Position numbers and translations under genes: made by a program. The notes under the pieces are model-generated. The model saw nothing but the letters and a program-made list of their open reading frames with translations, was not told where the DNA came from and made no database searches. A DNA stretch of 38,954 nucleotides from the NCBI GenBank assembly GCA_036258315.1, contig DATADX010000015.1, positions 1 through 38,954 of the forward strand. Reading direction: 5' to 3'. This document shows, one piece after another, positions 15,339 through 22,147 of this stretch (the first letter of the stretch is position 1; every line of letters begins with the position of its first letter). The DNA comes from DASSYK01 sp036258315. GTDB lineage: Bacteria > Actinomycetota > Thermoleophilia > Solirubrobacterales > 70-9.

Positions 15339-16417
15339 CGGTGGTCGTCCTTGTTCACGGCTTCGCCATCAACCGGCACGTCCTCGGCTTCGCCTCCGGG
15401 CGTGCCGGGTTGCGACGCCGGCCTCGGGGATGCTGACGCTCCATTGGGGGGGTCCGGCGACTCATCTTCAGCGGCATCTCCAGCGGCCTCCTCGGTCTCC
15501 TCGTCGCGCCGGGGATGGAGGTCGAGGACGGGTTGGCGCCGGGTGGCGCTGGATCGCTTGCGGGGCGGATCCTCCGGCTCGGGCTGGTCTCGGCGGGTCA
15601 GGTAGTCGGCCAGGCCGCGTTGCCAGTCCGGTAGCCGGATCGGGGCTTCGCGGCCGCTGCCGAGCACGGAGTTGGCGGGCCGCGCCGCGGGCCGCGCCAT
15701 CATGTCGGTGCTCGAGGCCATCACGCGGGTGACGACCTCGGATTGCCTGAAGATCTCCATCGCGAACTCGTACCACGAACAGCTCCCCTGCCCCGCCATG
15801 TGGTGGATGCCGAACGCCTCGCTGTCGATCAGCCGGACGAGACCGACCGCGAGGTGGCCCGTGTAGGTCGGGCAGCCCACCTGGTCGTGGACGACGACGA
15901 CGGGGCCGCCGCCACGGCCGAGGCGCAGCATCGTCTCGACGAAGTTGTCCCCGCCCGGGCCGAACAGCCACGAGCTGCGCACGATGAAGCTGCGCTTCGT
16001 CGCGAGGGCGGTTGCGCGCTCACCGGCGAGCTTCGTGCGACCGTACGCATTGATCGGGTTCGGCTCGTCCGACTCGGTGTACGGCTCGCCCTTGCTGCCG
16101 TCGAAGATGTAGTCGGTGGAGACGAAGAGCACCTTCGCTCCCGCCTTGGCCGCCGCGCTGGCGACGAAGTGCGCCCCCTCGCCGTTCACGATCTCTGCCT
16201 CCTTCTCGCTCGCCTCGGCGCCGTCGACGTTGGTCCAGGCGGCGCAGTTGATCACTGCGCCCGGGCGCTCGCGGGCGATCAGGCGCTCCACCCGCGCCGG
16301 GTTGGTGACGTCGAGCTCGTCGTGGTCGAACGCCGCGACCTGGTGGCCCTGGGCACGGGCCACGCTCACGACGTCGCCGCCGAGCATCCCGCCGGCGCCG
16401 GTCACCACCACCTTCAT
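15335..16417 (-). CDS. rmlD: dTDP-4-dehydrorhamnose reductase with an extra C-terminal tail
   Basis: A 360-residue extended SDR for the last step, NAD(P)H reduction to dTDP-L-rhamnose. Family marks are MKVVVTGAGGMLGGDVV, VINCAAWTNVDGAE, FVSTDYIFDG, YGRTKLAGE (YxxxK), VRSSWLFGPGGDNFVETMLRL and QVGCPTYTGHLA. RmlD is normally about 290-300 residues and ends soon after RLPDWQRGLADYL, here near residue 292. The remaining roughly 65 residues are charged, Pro/Glu-rich and probably disordered, and include repeat copy B (residues about 326-346). Start: ATG at 16417, overlapping the rmlA stop by 4 nt. The tail ends inside the rmlB start, so coupling is kept despite the extension. Confidence 0.96.
   Translation of the reverse strand: MKVVVTGAGGMLGGDVVSVARAQGHQVAAFDHDELDVTNPARVERLIARERPGAVINCAAWTNVDGAEASEKEAEIVNGEGAHFVASAAAKAGAKVLFVSTDYIFDGSKGEPYTESDEPNPINAYGRTKLAGERATALATKRSFIVRSSWLFGPGGDNFVETMLRLGRGGGPVVVVHDQVGCPTYTGHLAVGLVRLIDSEAFGIHHMAGQGSCSWYEFAMEIFRQSEVVTRVMASSTDMMARPAARPANSVLGSGREAPIRLPDWQRGLADYLTRRDQPEPEDPPRKRSSATRRQPVLDLHPRRDEETEEAAGDAAEDESPDPPNGASASPRPASQPGTPGGEAEDVPVDGEAVNKDDHR
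15381..15441 (-). repeat. In-frame dispersed repeat, copy B (inside rmlD tail)
   Basis: The counterpart of 11245-11305. In rmlD it encodes ASASPRPASQPGTPGGEAED in the added C-terminal tail. The frame and the conserved residues (ASASP, ASQP, GEAE) are the same as in lhr although the host genes are unrelated. Confidence 0.75.
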
Positions 16418-17487
16418 GGGATCGCGATCTCGGCGCTGTCGCCGACCAGGAACTGCATCGTCTTCGGCATCCCCTCGCTGCGCTTCAGGCTGACTCCCTT
16501 GCCGAGCAGGCTCGCCTCCATCCGTACGGGGAGGTTGCGGATCTCGGATCCCGCCAGCACGATCGAGTGCTCGATCTCGGAGCCGCTCACGACCACGTCC
16601 CGGCCGATCGAGGTGTACGGGCCGATGTAGGCGTTGCTGATCTCGGCTCCCGCGTCGATCACGGCTGGGCCCCGGACACGCGTCCCCTCGAGCCTCGCGC
16701 CAGACTCGATCACGACCCTTCCCTCGACCTGGGAGTCCACGAGCTCGCCGTCGATCCGGCTCTCGAGGTCCTCGAGCACGAGCCTGTTCGCCTCCAGCAT
16801 GTCCTCGAGCCGGCCGGTGTCCTTCCACCAGCCCTTGACGACGTGGGGCTCGACTCGCTTGCCATCCTCGATGAGCGCCTGGATCGCGTCGGTGATCTCG
16901 AGCTCGTCGCGCCAGGAGGGCTCGATCGTCCGCGCCGCGCTGAAGATCTCGGGGCTGAACATGTAGACGCCGACCAGGGCCAGATCGCTGGGCGGGTCGC
17001 TCGGCTTCTCGACGAGGCGGACGACCCGCTCGCCGTTGAGCTCGACGACGCCATAGGCGGAGGGATCGTCGACGCGGGTGAGCAGGATCAGCGCCTCGGG
17101 CTCGGAGGAGCGGAAGGCGGAGACGAGGTCGGCGATCCCGTCGCGCAGCAGGTTGTCTCCGAGATACATCACGAAGGGGCTGTCGCCGATGAACCCCTCC
17201 GCGGTGAGCAGGGCGTGCGCGAGGCCACGTGGCGCCTCCTGCTCGATGTACGTGACCTCTGCGCCGAAACCGGAGCCGTCGCCGACCGCCGTCCTGATCT
17301 CGCCGCCGGTCTCCGGGGCGACGATGATCCCGATCTCGGTGACTCCGGCCCCGACCAGCGCCTCGAGTCCGTAGAAGAGGACGGGCTTGTTCGCGACGGG
17401 CACGAGCTGCTTGGCCGAGGTGTGGGTGATCGGCCGCAGGCGAGTCCCGGCGCCACCGGAGAGGATCAGTCCCTTCAGGTCCTGCAT
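16414..17487 (-). CDS. rmlA: Glucose-1-phosphate thymidylyltransferase (long form)
   Basis: A 357-residue nucleotidyltransferase, first step of dTDP-L-rhamnose synthesis. The N-terminal catalytic domain has LILSGGAGTRLRPITHTSAKQLVPVANKP (nucleotide binding and catalytic Lys/Arg), VMYLGDNLLRDG with the metal Asp, and VRLVEKPSDPPSDLALVGVYMF. From about residue 245 the chain shows hexad-like repeats (VEGRVVIESGARLEGTRV, AEISNAYIGPYTSIGRDVVV) of a left-handed beta-helix. This marks the long RmlA form (about 355 residues) found in actinobacteria and some archaea, rather than the 290-residue enterobacterial form. First gene of the operon; start ATG at 17487. A TAGCCT hexamer 9 nt upstream is a possible -10. 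Confidence 0.96.
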   Translation of the reverse strand: MQDLKGLILSGGAGTRLRPITHTSAKQLVPVANKPVLFYGLEALVGAGVTEIGIIVAPETGGEIRTAVGDGSGFGAEVTYIEQEAPRGLAHALLTAEGFIGDSPFVMYLGDNLLRDGIADLVSAFRSSEPEALILLTRVDDPSAYGVVELNGERVVRLVEKPSDPPSDLALVGVYMFSPEIFSAARTIEPSWRDELEITDAIQALIEDGKRVEPHVVKGWWKDTGRLEDMLEANRLVLEDLESRIDGELVDSQVEGRVVIESGARLEGTRVRGPAVIDAGAEISNAYIGPYTSIGRDVVVSGSEIEHSIVLAGSEIRNLPVRMEASLLGKGVSLKRSEGMPKTMQFLVGDSAEIAIP

Positions 17488-17542
17488 GCGCGGGCAAGGC
17501 TACTCGCGCCGGTCGGCGAGCGCACAGTCGGTGGACGGTCTC

Positions 17543-18187
17543 CTACTTGCGCTTCGAGCGCTTCGCGAACTTGCCCAGCTCGCAGTTCTTCGACGGCGGG
17601 TCGGGCTTGTCGGCGCGGAGCAGGTCGCGGTAGCCGGGCCCGCAGCTGATCCAGGCGTCGGCTGCACCGTCGAGGGTCTGCAGGGTGTCCGAGCCGCGGC
17701 CCGACCTGTAGCCGTCGGCGCCCTTGCGCCCCCGCAGGGAGTCGCGGCCGTTGCCGCCCTTGAGGATGTCCCCGCCGTTTCCGCCGAGCAGCACGTCCAC
17801 GCCCCGGCCGCCGATCATCCTGGCGCCGACCGGGACTCCCCCGAAGACTCCCGCGTCGGCGATCGTGATCGTGTCGTCGCGATCGCGGGTGTCGATGAAG
17901 AGGCTGTTGATCCCGGCCGTGCGGCACATGCCGACGGCGTTGACGAGCTCGCAGGCCGGACCGGCGCCGGCCCCGAGGGAGATCGGGATCGCATCGTTGT
18001 CGGTGATCGAATAGACCGGGATCCCGAGCAACGAGTCGACCGTGACGAGCACGTCGTTTCGCTCGCCCTGACTGCCGACGTAGTAGACGATTCCGCCCGA
18101 GCTGGACACCACACCGGCCTGGGCGGCGGGTGCCAGCGCCAGAGCCGCGGCGGCGATAGCCCCCAGGATCGTCGCCTTCAATGTCAC
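17543..18187 (-). CDS. Secreted protein with RTX-like (calcium-binding) repeats
   Basis: A protein of about 214 residues. The start MTLKATILGAIAAAALALAPAAQAG is a Sec signal peptide with AQA cleavage. The middle has a strand-rich region with TRDRDDTITIADAG. Residues about 145-175 carry GGxGxDxLxGGxGxD-type nonapeptides (GGNGGDILKGGNGRDSLRG), as in RTX/hemolysin calcium-binding repeats. A C-terminal basic tail (KFAKRSKRK) follows a CGPGYRD segment; the two late cysteines may pair. Start: GTG at 18187 is preferred because GGGAG lies 10 nt upstream; another GTG at 18205 adds six residues. Such proteins are common in Solirubrobacterales; function unknown. It sits upstream of rmlA on the same strand, 55 bases away. 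Confidence 0.8.
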   Translation of the reverse strand: MTLKATILGAIAAAALALAPAAQAGVVSSSGGIVYYVGSQGERNDVLVTVDSLLGIPVYSITDNDAIPISLGAGAGPACELVNAVGMCRTAGINSLFIDTRDRDDTITIADAGVFGGVPVGARMIGGRGVDVLLGGNGGDILKGGNGRDSLRGRKGADGYRSGRGSDTLQTLDGAADAWISCGPGYRDLLRADKPDPPSKNCELGKFAKRSKRK

Positions 18188-18296
18188 GGTCGCGTCAGCT
18201 CCCACTTCAGTGCCCGGATTCCTTTCCGAACGTGCCCGGAGTTCGTTCCGAACGCGCGGAACACTAGACGATCGACGCTATTCGGTACCTGCGGGT

Positions 18297-18310
18297 CCTG
18301 CATTTGCAGG
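18297..18310. repeat. Short inverted repeat in the intergenic region before the RTX-like gene
   Basis: CCTGCA-TT-TGCAGG is a perfect palindrome in the 201-base gap (18188-18388) between the PPOX-fold gene and the RTX-like gene. The same gap holds a repeated TTCCGAACG (near 18220 and 18246) and a repeated TCGGTACC (near 18282 and 18328). I see no gene in the gap. Confidence 0.4.
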
Positions 18311-18388
18311 GGGGATTGCAGAATTCTCGGTACCGCCTGGCTGATCCACGATCTCGGCGAGCCTGCCGAGCACGTGTGCCACCGATGG

Positions 18389-18859
18389 TCAGTAGGTGCC
18401 TCCCAGCTTGCGGTGGTCCCAGCTCGCCGTTCGCACCGGGGCGAAGCGGATCGCGACCCGTTTCGCGGCCTGGGCCTGGAGCGCCGCCGCCGCGTCGCCC
18501 TCGATCGAGTCGATCCCCTCGGCGTAGCGGACCGTCAGCTCCTTGCCGAACTCGAGCACGACCTCGGGATCGCGCTGGATCTCCGCCTCCGCCTCGATCA
18601 TCACCCCGCGCAGCTCGGTGTACTCCTCGCCCGTCTCGATCAGAAGGGTGGTGCGGGCGTCGCGCTCGAGGTTCCGGACCTTCTGGGACTTCGCGTACGT
18701 CCAGGCCCAGATCTCGCCGTCGCGGACGGCGAACCACATCGGCATCGAGTGCGGCCACCCCCGCGGGCCGAGCGAGCTGACGATCACGACGCGCTCGGTG
18801 TCCAGCAGCTCGCGCTGCTCCTCGTCACTGAGCGTGATCTGGTCTCGGCGGCTAGGCAT
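18389..18859 (-). CDS. Pyridoxamine 5'-phosphate oxidase-fold (PPOX/F420-type) protein
   Basis: A 156-residue split-beta-barrel flavin/deazaflavin-binding protein. ERVVIVSSLGPRGWPHSMPMWFAVRDGEIWAWTY, SQKVRNLERDARTTLLIE and VMIEAEAEIQRDPE match the actinobacterial PPOX class that includes F420-dependent reductases. In these the cofactor lies at the dimer interface, contacted by the RNLxRD region. FMN, F420 or haem cannot be told apart here. It overlaps the penicillin acylase gene by 8 nt on the same strand, indicating one transcript. Confidence 0.85.
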   Translation of the reverse strand: MPSRRDQITLSDEEQRELLDTERVVIVSSLGPRGWPHSMPMWFAVRDGEIWAWTYAKSQKVRNLERDARTTLLIETGEEYTELRGVMIEAEAEIQRDPEVVLEFGKELTVRYAEGIDSIEGDAAAALQAQAAKRVAIRFAPVRTASWDHRKLGGTY

Positions 18860-21245
18860 CCGGGGTCAGGGCCAGCTCCGACCAGGGCCCTTCGCCGCGC
18901 ATCGGCTGCAGCTTGCCGGCGAGCCAGCGCGGCTGCAGGTCGTCGTAGTGGGCGCTCATCGCATGCCCGCTCTGCCCCGTAAACGTCTGCCAGCAGGAGC
19001 GGTCGGGATCGGCGGGGTCGGCGACCATCCGCCACGCCGGCGCCCAGATCGCCTCGAAGGGATCGTTGGGGTCATAGGCGACCTGGGCGACCGTCTCCTG
19101 GCCGCCACCGACACGGAGCCTACGGTTGAAGACCCAGTCGAATGCCGGGTTGATGGCGCCGAGCGCATGCGGGAACCGCAGCTCGTGGACGCTGCCCCAG
19201 CGCCAGTTCTCCGGGTCGGCCCCGTACTCGCTCTCCAGCTCGTCGAGGGCGCCGCGCAGCGATTCCAGCGCGAGCGCGTCCCACGGGCGGCCGATCAGCT
19301 CCTCGTCCCCCTCGCGCCAGAGCTCGAGCAGGTGCCAGTGCCAGCGCCATGGCGAGGTGACGTGGGCCAGGAAGCCGTTGTCGGCGCGGTCGAGGTAGCG
19401 CTCGACCAGATCGCGGTCGCCGATCGTGATCCGGGCGAACTCGCGGCTCATCCGCAGCACGAAGGCCTGGTAGATGGTCGCCGCGACCGACTCCGGGCCG
19501 AGCTCGCCATCCCAGCTGCGCAGCCGCTCGATCGCGCGGATCTCCCGCTGACCGGGCGGCGAGAGGCGGGCGAGGCGGCGCGCGACCTCGTCCCCCGGGA
19601 TCGAGTGCAGATCGACCTGCATCCGCCGAAAACCGTCGACGTCGTGCTCGTCGGTCGCGAGCAGCAGCTGCTCGATCCGCTTGGCGCGAAAGCCGTCGAG
19701 GTGGTCGCTCGAGATGTGGTGGGGGTAGTCGGAGCCCACCACCTTGTTGTTGGCGGTGACCAGGTAGCCAGACTCGGGGTCGACGAGCTCGGGCAGCTCG
19801 TCGTAGGGAACGACTCCTTCCCACTCGTACTCGCCGGTCCAGCCCGGCTTCGGAAGGTCGGGCACCCCACCCGACCGCCTCGGGACGTGCCCGATCATCC
19901 GATAGCCGATCCGGTCACGGTCGGCCCAGATCAGGTTCACGACCGGCATCGCGACCGGCCGCAGCATCTCGACGAGCTCGGCGCCGCTGCGAGGGTCGAG
20001 CACGGCGAAGTGCGCCGGTGAGACCGAGGGGGCGTCGAGCGCCGTCCAGCACAGGGCCAGCGGTTGCTCGTCGTCCGCGCCGAGCTGCTCGTTGACGATC
20101 GGGCCGTGGTGCGTGGAGCGGACCCGGAGACGGACGGGGTCGGCCTGGCCCCGGACCCTTATCTCCTCGTCGACCACCTCCAGCGGCAGCCACTCGTCCT
20201 CGAACAGGTAGGTCTGGTCCTCCTCCCGGACGCGCTCGACGAACAGGTCCTGGCAATCGGCGAGGACGTTTGTGAACGTCCAGCAGACGTCGTTGTTCTG
20301 GCCGAAGAAGACGGTCGGGATGCCGGGGATCGCGCCGCCGCGGCAGAAGCGGTCGCCGAGCTCCAACGCGACCTCGTGGATGAAACCCGGCATCGCGCTC
20401 GGCAGGTGCGGATCGCCTGCGATCAGCGGGGTGCCGGTCACCGAGCGCGTGCCCGCCACTGCCCAGTTGTTGGAGCCGGTGGCGCCCGCGGGCAGCCCGA
20501 TCAAGTCCCGGACCTTCGCGATCTGCTCGGCGAGGGCGAGCCCGTCCCCCTCGTAGCCGTGGCCCGGGGTGGTCACGACGGGATTGCCGAGCGGGTAGCC
20601 GGGCTCCAGCGTGGCGGCCCGCTCCTCACCGAGCTCGCGCACCAGGTCGGCGCGCAGCAGCTCGCGCTCCCAGTTGACCGACATCCCGAACGCGAAGAGC
20701 TTGCCGCCCGCGAGGCAGTCGACCGGGCGGAAGGGCTCGGCCTCGAGGCGCATCAACTGCAGCTCCGCGGGAGGCGCCGGAGCGGTGCGGGCGGCCTCGT
20801 TCAGGCCCGCGCAATAGGACTCGAGCAGCGATCGGACCTCGGGCTCGAGGGCGGCCGCCTCCCGCTCCGCGGCGCGGTACATGCCGATCGTGCGCATGAA
20901 CCGGTCGGCCGTCAGCCCGTCGCGGCCGGCCATCTCCGAGAGCCGCCCGGACACGACCATCCGGTGCAGCAGGCATTGCCAGAGCCGGTCCTGCCCATGG
21001 CAGAAGCCGAGCCCGAACCAGAGATCGTGCTTGTCGCCGGCCCGCACGCACGGCATCCCCCACCGGTCGCGGGCGACCTCGACGCGGCCGTGGATCCCCC
21101 GCACCCGGAGCTCGCCCTCGGTGCGCGGCTGCGGGCGCTTGAAGAGCTGCCACCAGAGACCGGCGGCCGTGGCCCCGAACAGGGCGCTCCCGATCCCGGC
21201 CCCCGCGAGCCCGCCCTTCAGCAGGCGGTTCAGGTCGATTGCCAT
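18852..21245 (-). CDS. Penicillin acylase-family N-terminal nucleophile hydrolase
   Basis: A 797-residue amidohydrolase that normally matures by self-cleavage. A hydrophobic segment near residues 13-32 is a membrane anchor or signal. VRVRGIHGRVEVARDRWGMP and LGFCHGQDRLWQ are the standard start of the alpha subunit. LPAGATGSNNWAVAG contains the cleavage site and catalytic Ser258. Downstream are GTPLIAGDPHLP, FGQNNDVCWTFTN (oxyanion Asn) and RSTHHGPIV. Family substrates include beta-lactam amides and N-acyl homoserine lactones; the actual substrate is unknown. It follows the MBL gene by 37 bases and overlaps the PPOX gene, so the three probably form an operon. Confidence 0.95.
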   Translation of the reverse strand: MAIDLNRLLKGGLAGAGIGSALFGATAAGLWWQLFKRPQPRTEGELRVRGIHGRVEVARDRWGMPCVRAGDKHDLWFGLGFCHGQDRLWQCLLHRMVVSGRLSEMAGRDGLTADRFMRTIGMYRAAEREAAALEPEVRSLLESYCAGLNEAARTAPAPPAELQLMRLEAEPFRPVDCLAGGKLFAFGMSVNWERELLRADLVRELGEERAATLEPGYPLGNPVVTTPGHGYEGDGLALAEQIAKVRDLIGLPAGATGSNNWAVAGTRSVTGTPLIAGDPHLPSAMPGFIHEVALELGDRFCRGGAIPGIPTVFFGQNNDVCWTFTNVLADCQDLFVERVREEDQTYLFEDEWLPLEVVDEEIRVRGQADPVRLRVRSTHHGPIVNEQLGADDEQPLALCWTALDAPSVSPAHFAVLDPRSGAELVEMLRPVAMPVVNLIWADRDRIGYRMIGHVPRRSGGVPDLPKPGWTGEYEWEGVVPYDELPELVDPESGYLVTANNKVVGSDYPHHISSDHLDGFRAKRIEQLLLATDEHDVDGFRRMQVDLHSIPGDEVARRLARLSPPGQREIRAIERLRSWDGELGPESVAATIYQAFVLRMSREFARITIGDRDLVERYLDRADNGFLAHVTSPWRWHWHLLELWREGDEELIGRPWDALALESLRGALDELESEYGADPENWRWGSVHELRFPHALGAINPAFDWVFNRRLRVGGGQETVAQVAYDPNDPFEAIWAPAWRMVADPADPDRSCWQTFTGQSGHAMSAHYDDLQPRWLAGKLQPMRGEGPWSELALTPDA

Positions 21246-21282
21246 CGTCGATTGATACCAGTAGGCCGCCGCCTGCTCCGCG

Positions 21283-22029
21283 CTACTCGGAGAGGTCCCC
21301 GGGCAGGCGCCCCTCTTCTCCGAGCTTGTCGAGATGCGCCTGCAGCGCGTACGCCGCCATCGGCCGCAGCTCGGCGGGGACGTCGTCCCAGACCTCCGCG
21401 AGCAGCGCGATGCGCGACCGCTCCCCGCGCTTGAGGGCCGCCACGAGCCGACGCTCGCGGCTCTCGCGGTGCTCGATGTACTCGGCGACCTTGGCGGCGG
21501 GGTCCATGATCACGGGCCCGTGCCCCGGATAGATCAGCTCCAGGTCGAGCGCGGCGAGCTTGCGCAACGAGCGCATGTAGTCGGCGAGCGAGCCCCCCTG
21601 GGCGGCCGGGGGGACGATCGTCGAGCCCTCGCCGAGGATCAGGTCACCCGAGAAGCAGATCGTCCCGATCGCGTCCGGAGCGGCCGGGTGCCCGGGGGCG
21701 AGCAGGAAGCAGACGTGGTCGGCTGCGTGGCCCGGGGTCGCCACCGCGGCGATGCCGTCGTGGGACTCGCCGTCGGGGATCGTCGTCGGAGTCACGTCGA
21801 GCAGCTCGATGCCGCCCGAGTGGTCCTCGTGCCCGTGGGTGAGCAGCACTCTGCCGATCCCACCCCGTTCCCGGGCCGCGGCGCGGATCGCCTCGACGTG
21901 CCCCTCGTCCCTGGGCCCGGGGTCGATCACCACCGTCGGGTCGCGCCCGACGAGGTAGGTGTTGGTGCCCTCGAGCGTCAGCGGCCCGGGGTTCGGTGCG
22001 ACGAGCACCTCGATGTCGGCTTCGGCCAT
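21283..22029 (-). CDS. MBL-fold metallohydrolase (LACTB2-like)
   Basis: A 248-residue metallo-beta-lactamase-fold hydrolase. It shows NPGPLTLEGTNTYLVG at the start, VVIDPGPRDEGHVEAI, the metal motif THGHEDHSGG, ATPGHAADHVCFLL, FSGDLILGEGS, YPGHGPVI and a C-terminal helical region (HRESRERRLVAAL). This is the LACTB2/RNase-related pattern; relatives act as endoribonucleases or thioesterases. Start: ATG at 22029, just before the conserved first strand; upstream codons (to 22110) are not family-like. The start codon lies in the loop of a perfect 8-bp hairpin. Confidence 0.93.
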   Translation of the reverse strand: MAEADIEVLVAPNPGPLTLEGTNTYLVGRDPTVVIDPGPRDEGHVEAIRAAARERGGIGRVLLTHGHEDHSGGIELLDVTPTTIPDGESHDGIAAVATPGHAADHVCFLLAPGHPAAPDAIGTICFSGDLILGEGSTIVPPAAQGGSLADYMRSLRKLAALDLELIYPGHGPVIMDPAAKVAEYIEHRESRERRLVAALKRGERSRIALLAEVWDDVPAELRPMAAYALQAHLDKLGEEGRLPGDLSE

Positions 22030-22038
22030 CGGCCGAAG
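22020..22038 (-). promoter_or_regulatory. Hairpin presenting the MBL-gene start codon
   Basis: CTTCGGCC (22020-22027) and GGCCGAAG (22031-22038) are perfect 8-bp arms with a 3-nt loop. On the minus-strand mRNA the loop is GAU and the AUG spans loop and stem. Folding would compete with initiation. Confidence 0.4.
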
Positions 22039-22091
22039 ATTGACGCCTGGCTGGCGCAGACGCGCTCTAGAGCCAGGTCGCCCCGACCGCA

Positions 22092-22129
22092 GTGCATTCG
22101 AGGACCCCATGGCGTCCTCGATTGTGCAC
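22092..22129 (-). terminator. Terminator-like hairpin after pafBC
   Basis: TCGAGGAC (22098-22105), an 8-nt loop and GTCCTCGA (22114-22121) form a perfect 8-bp stem, extended past a bulge by GTGCA/TGCAC. It sits in the 118-base gap downstream of the pafBC stop codon. No U-run follows, so termination would rely on structure or Rho. Confidence 0.5.
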
Positions 22130-22147
22130 CCGTACGGTGTCGGGGTG

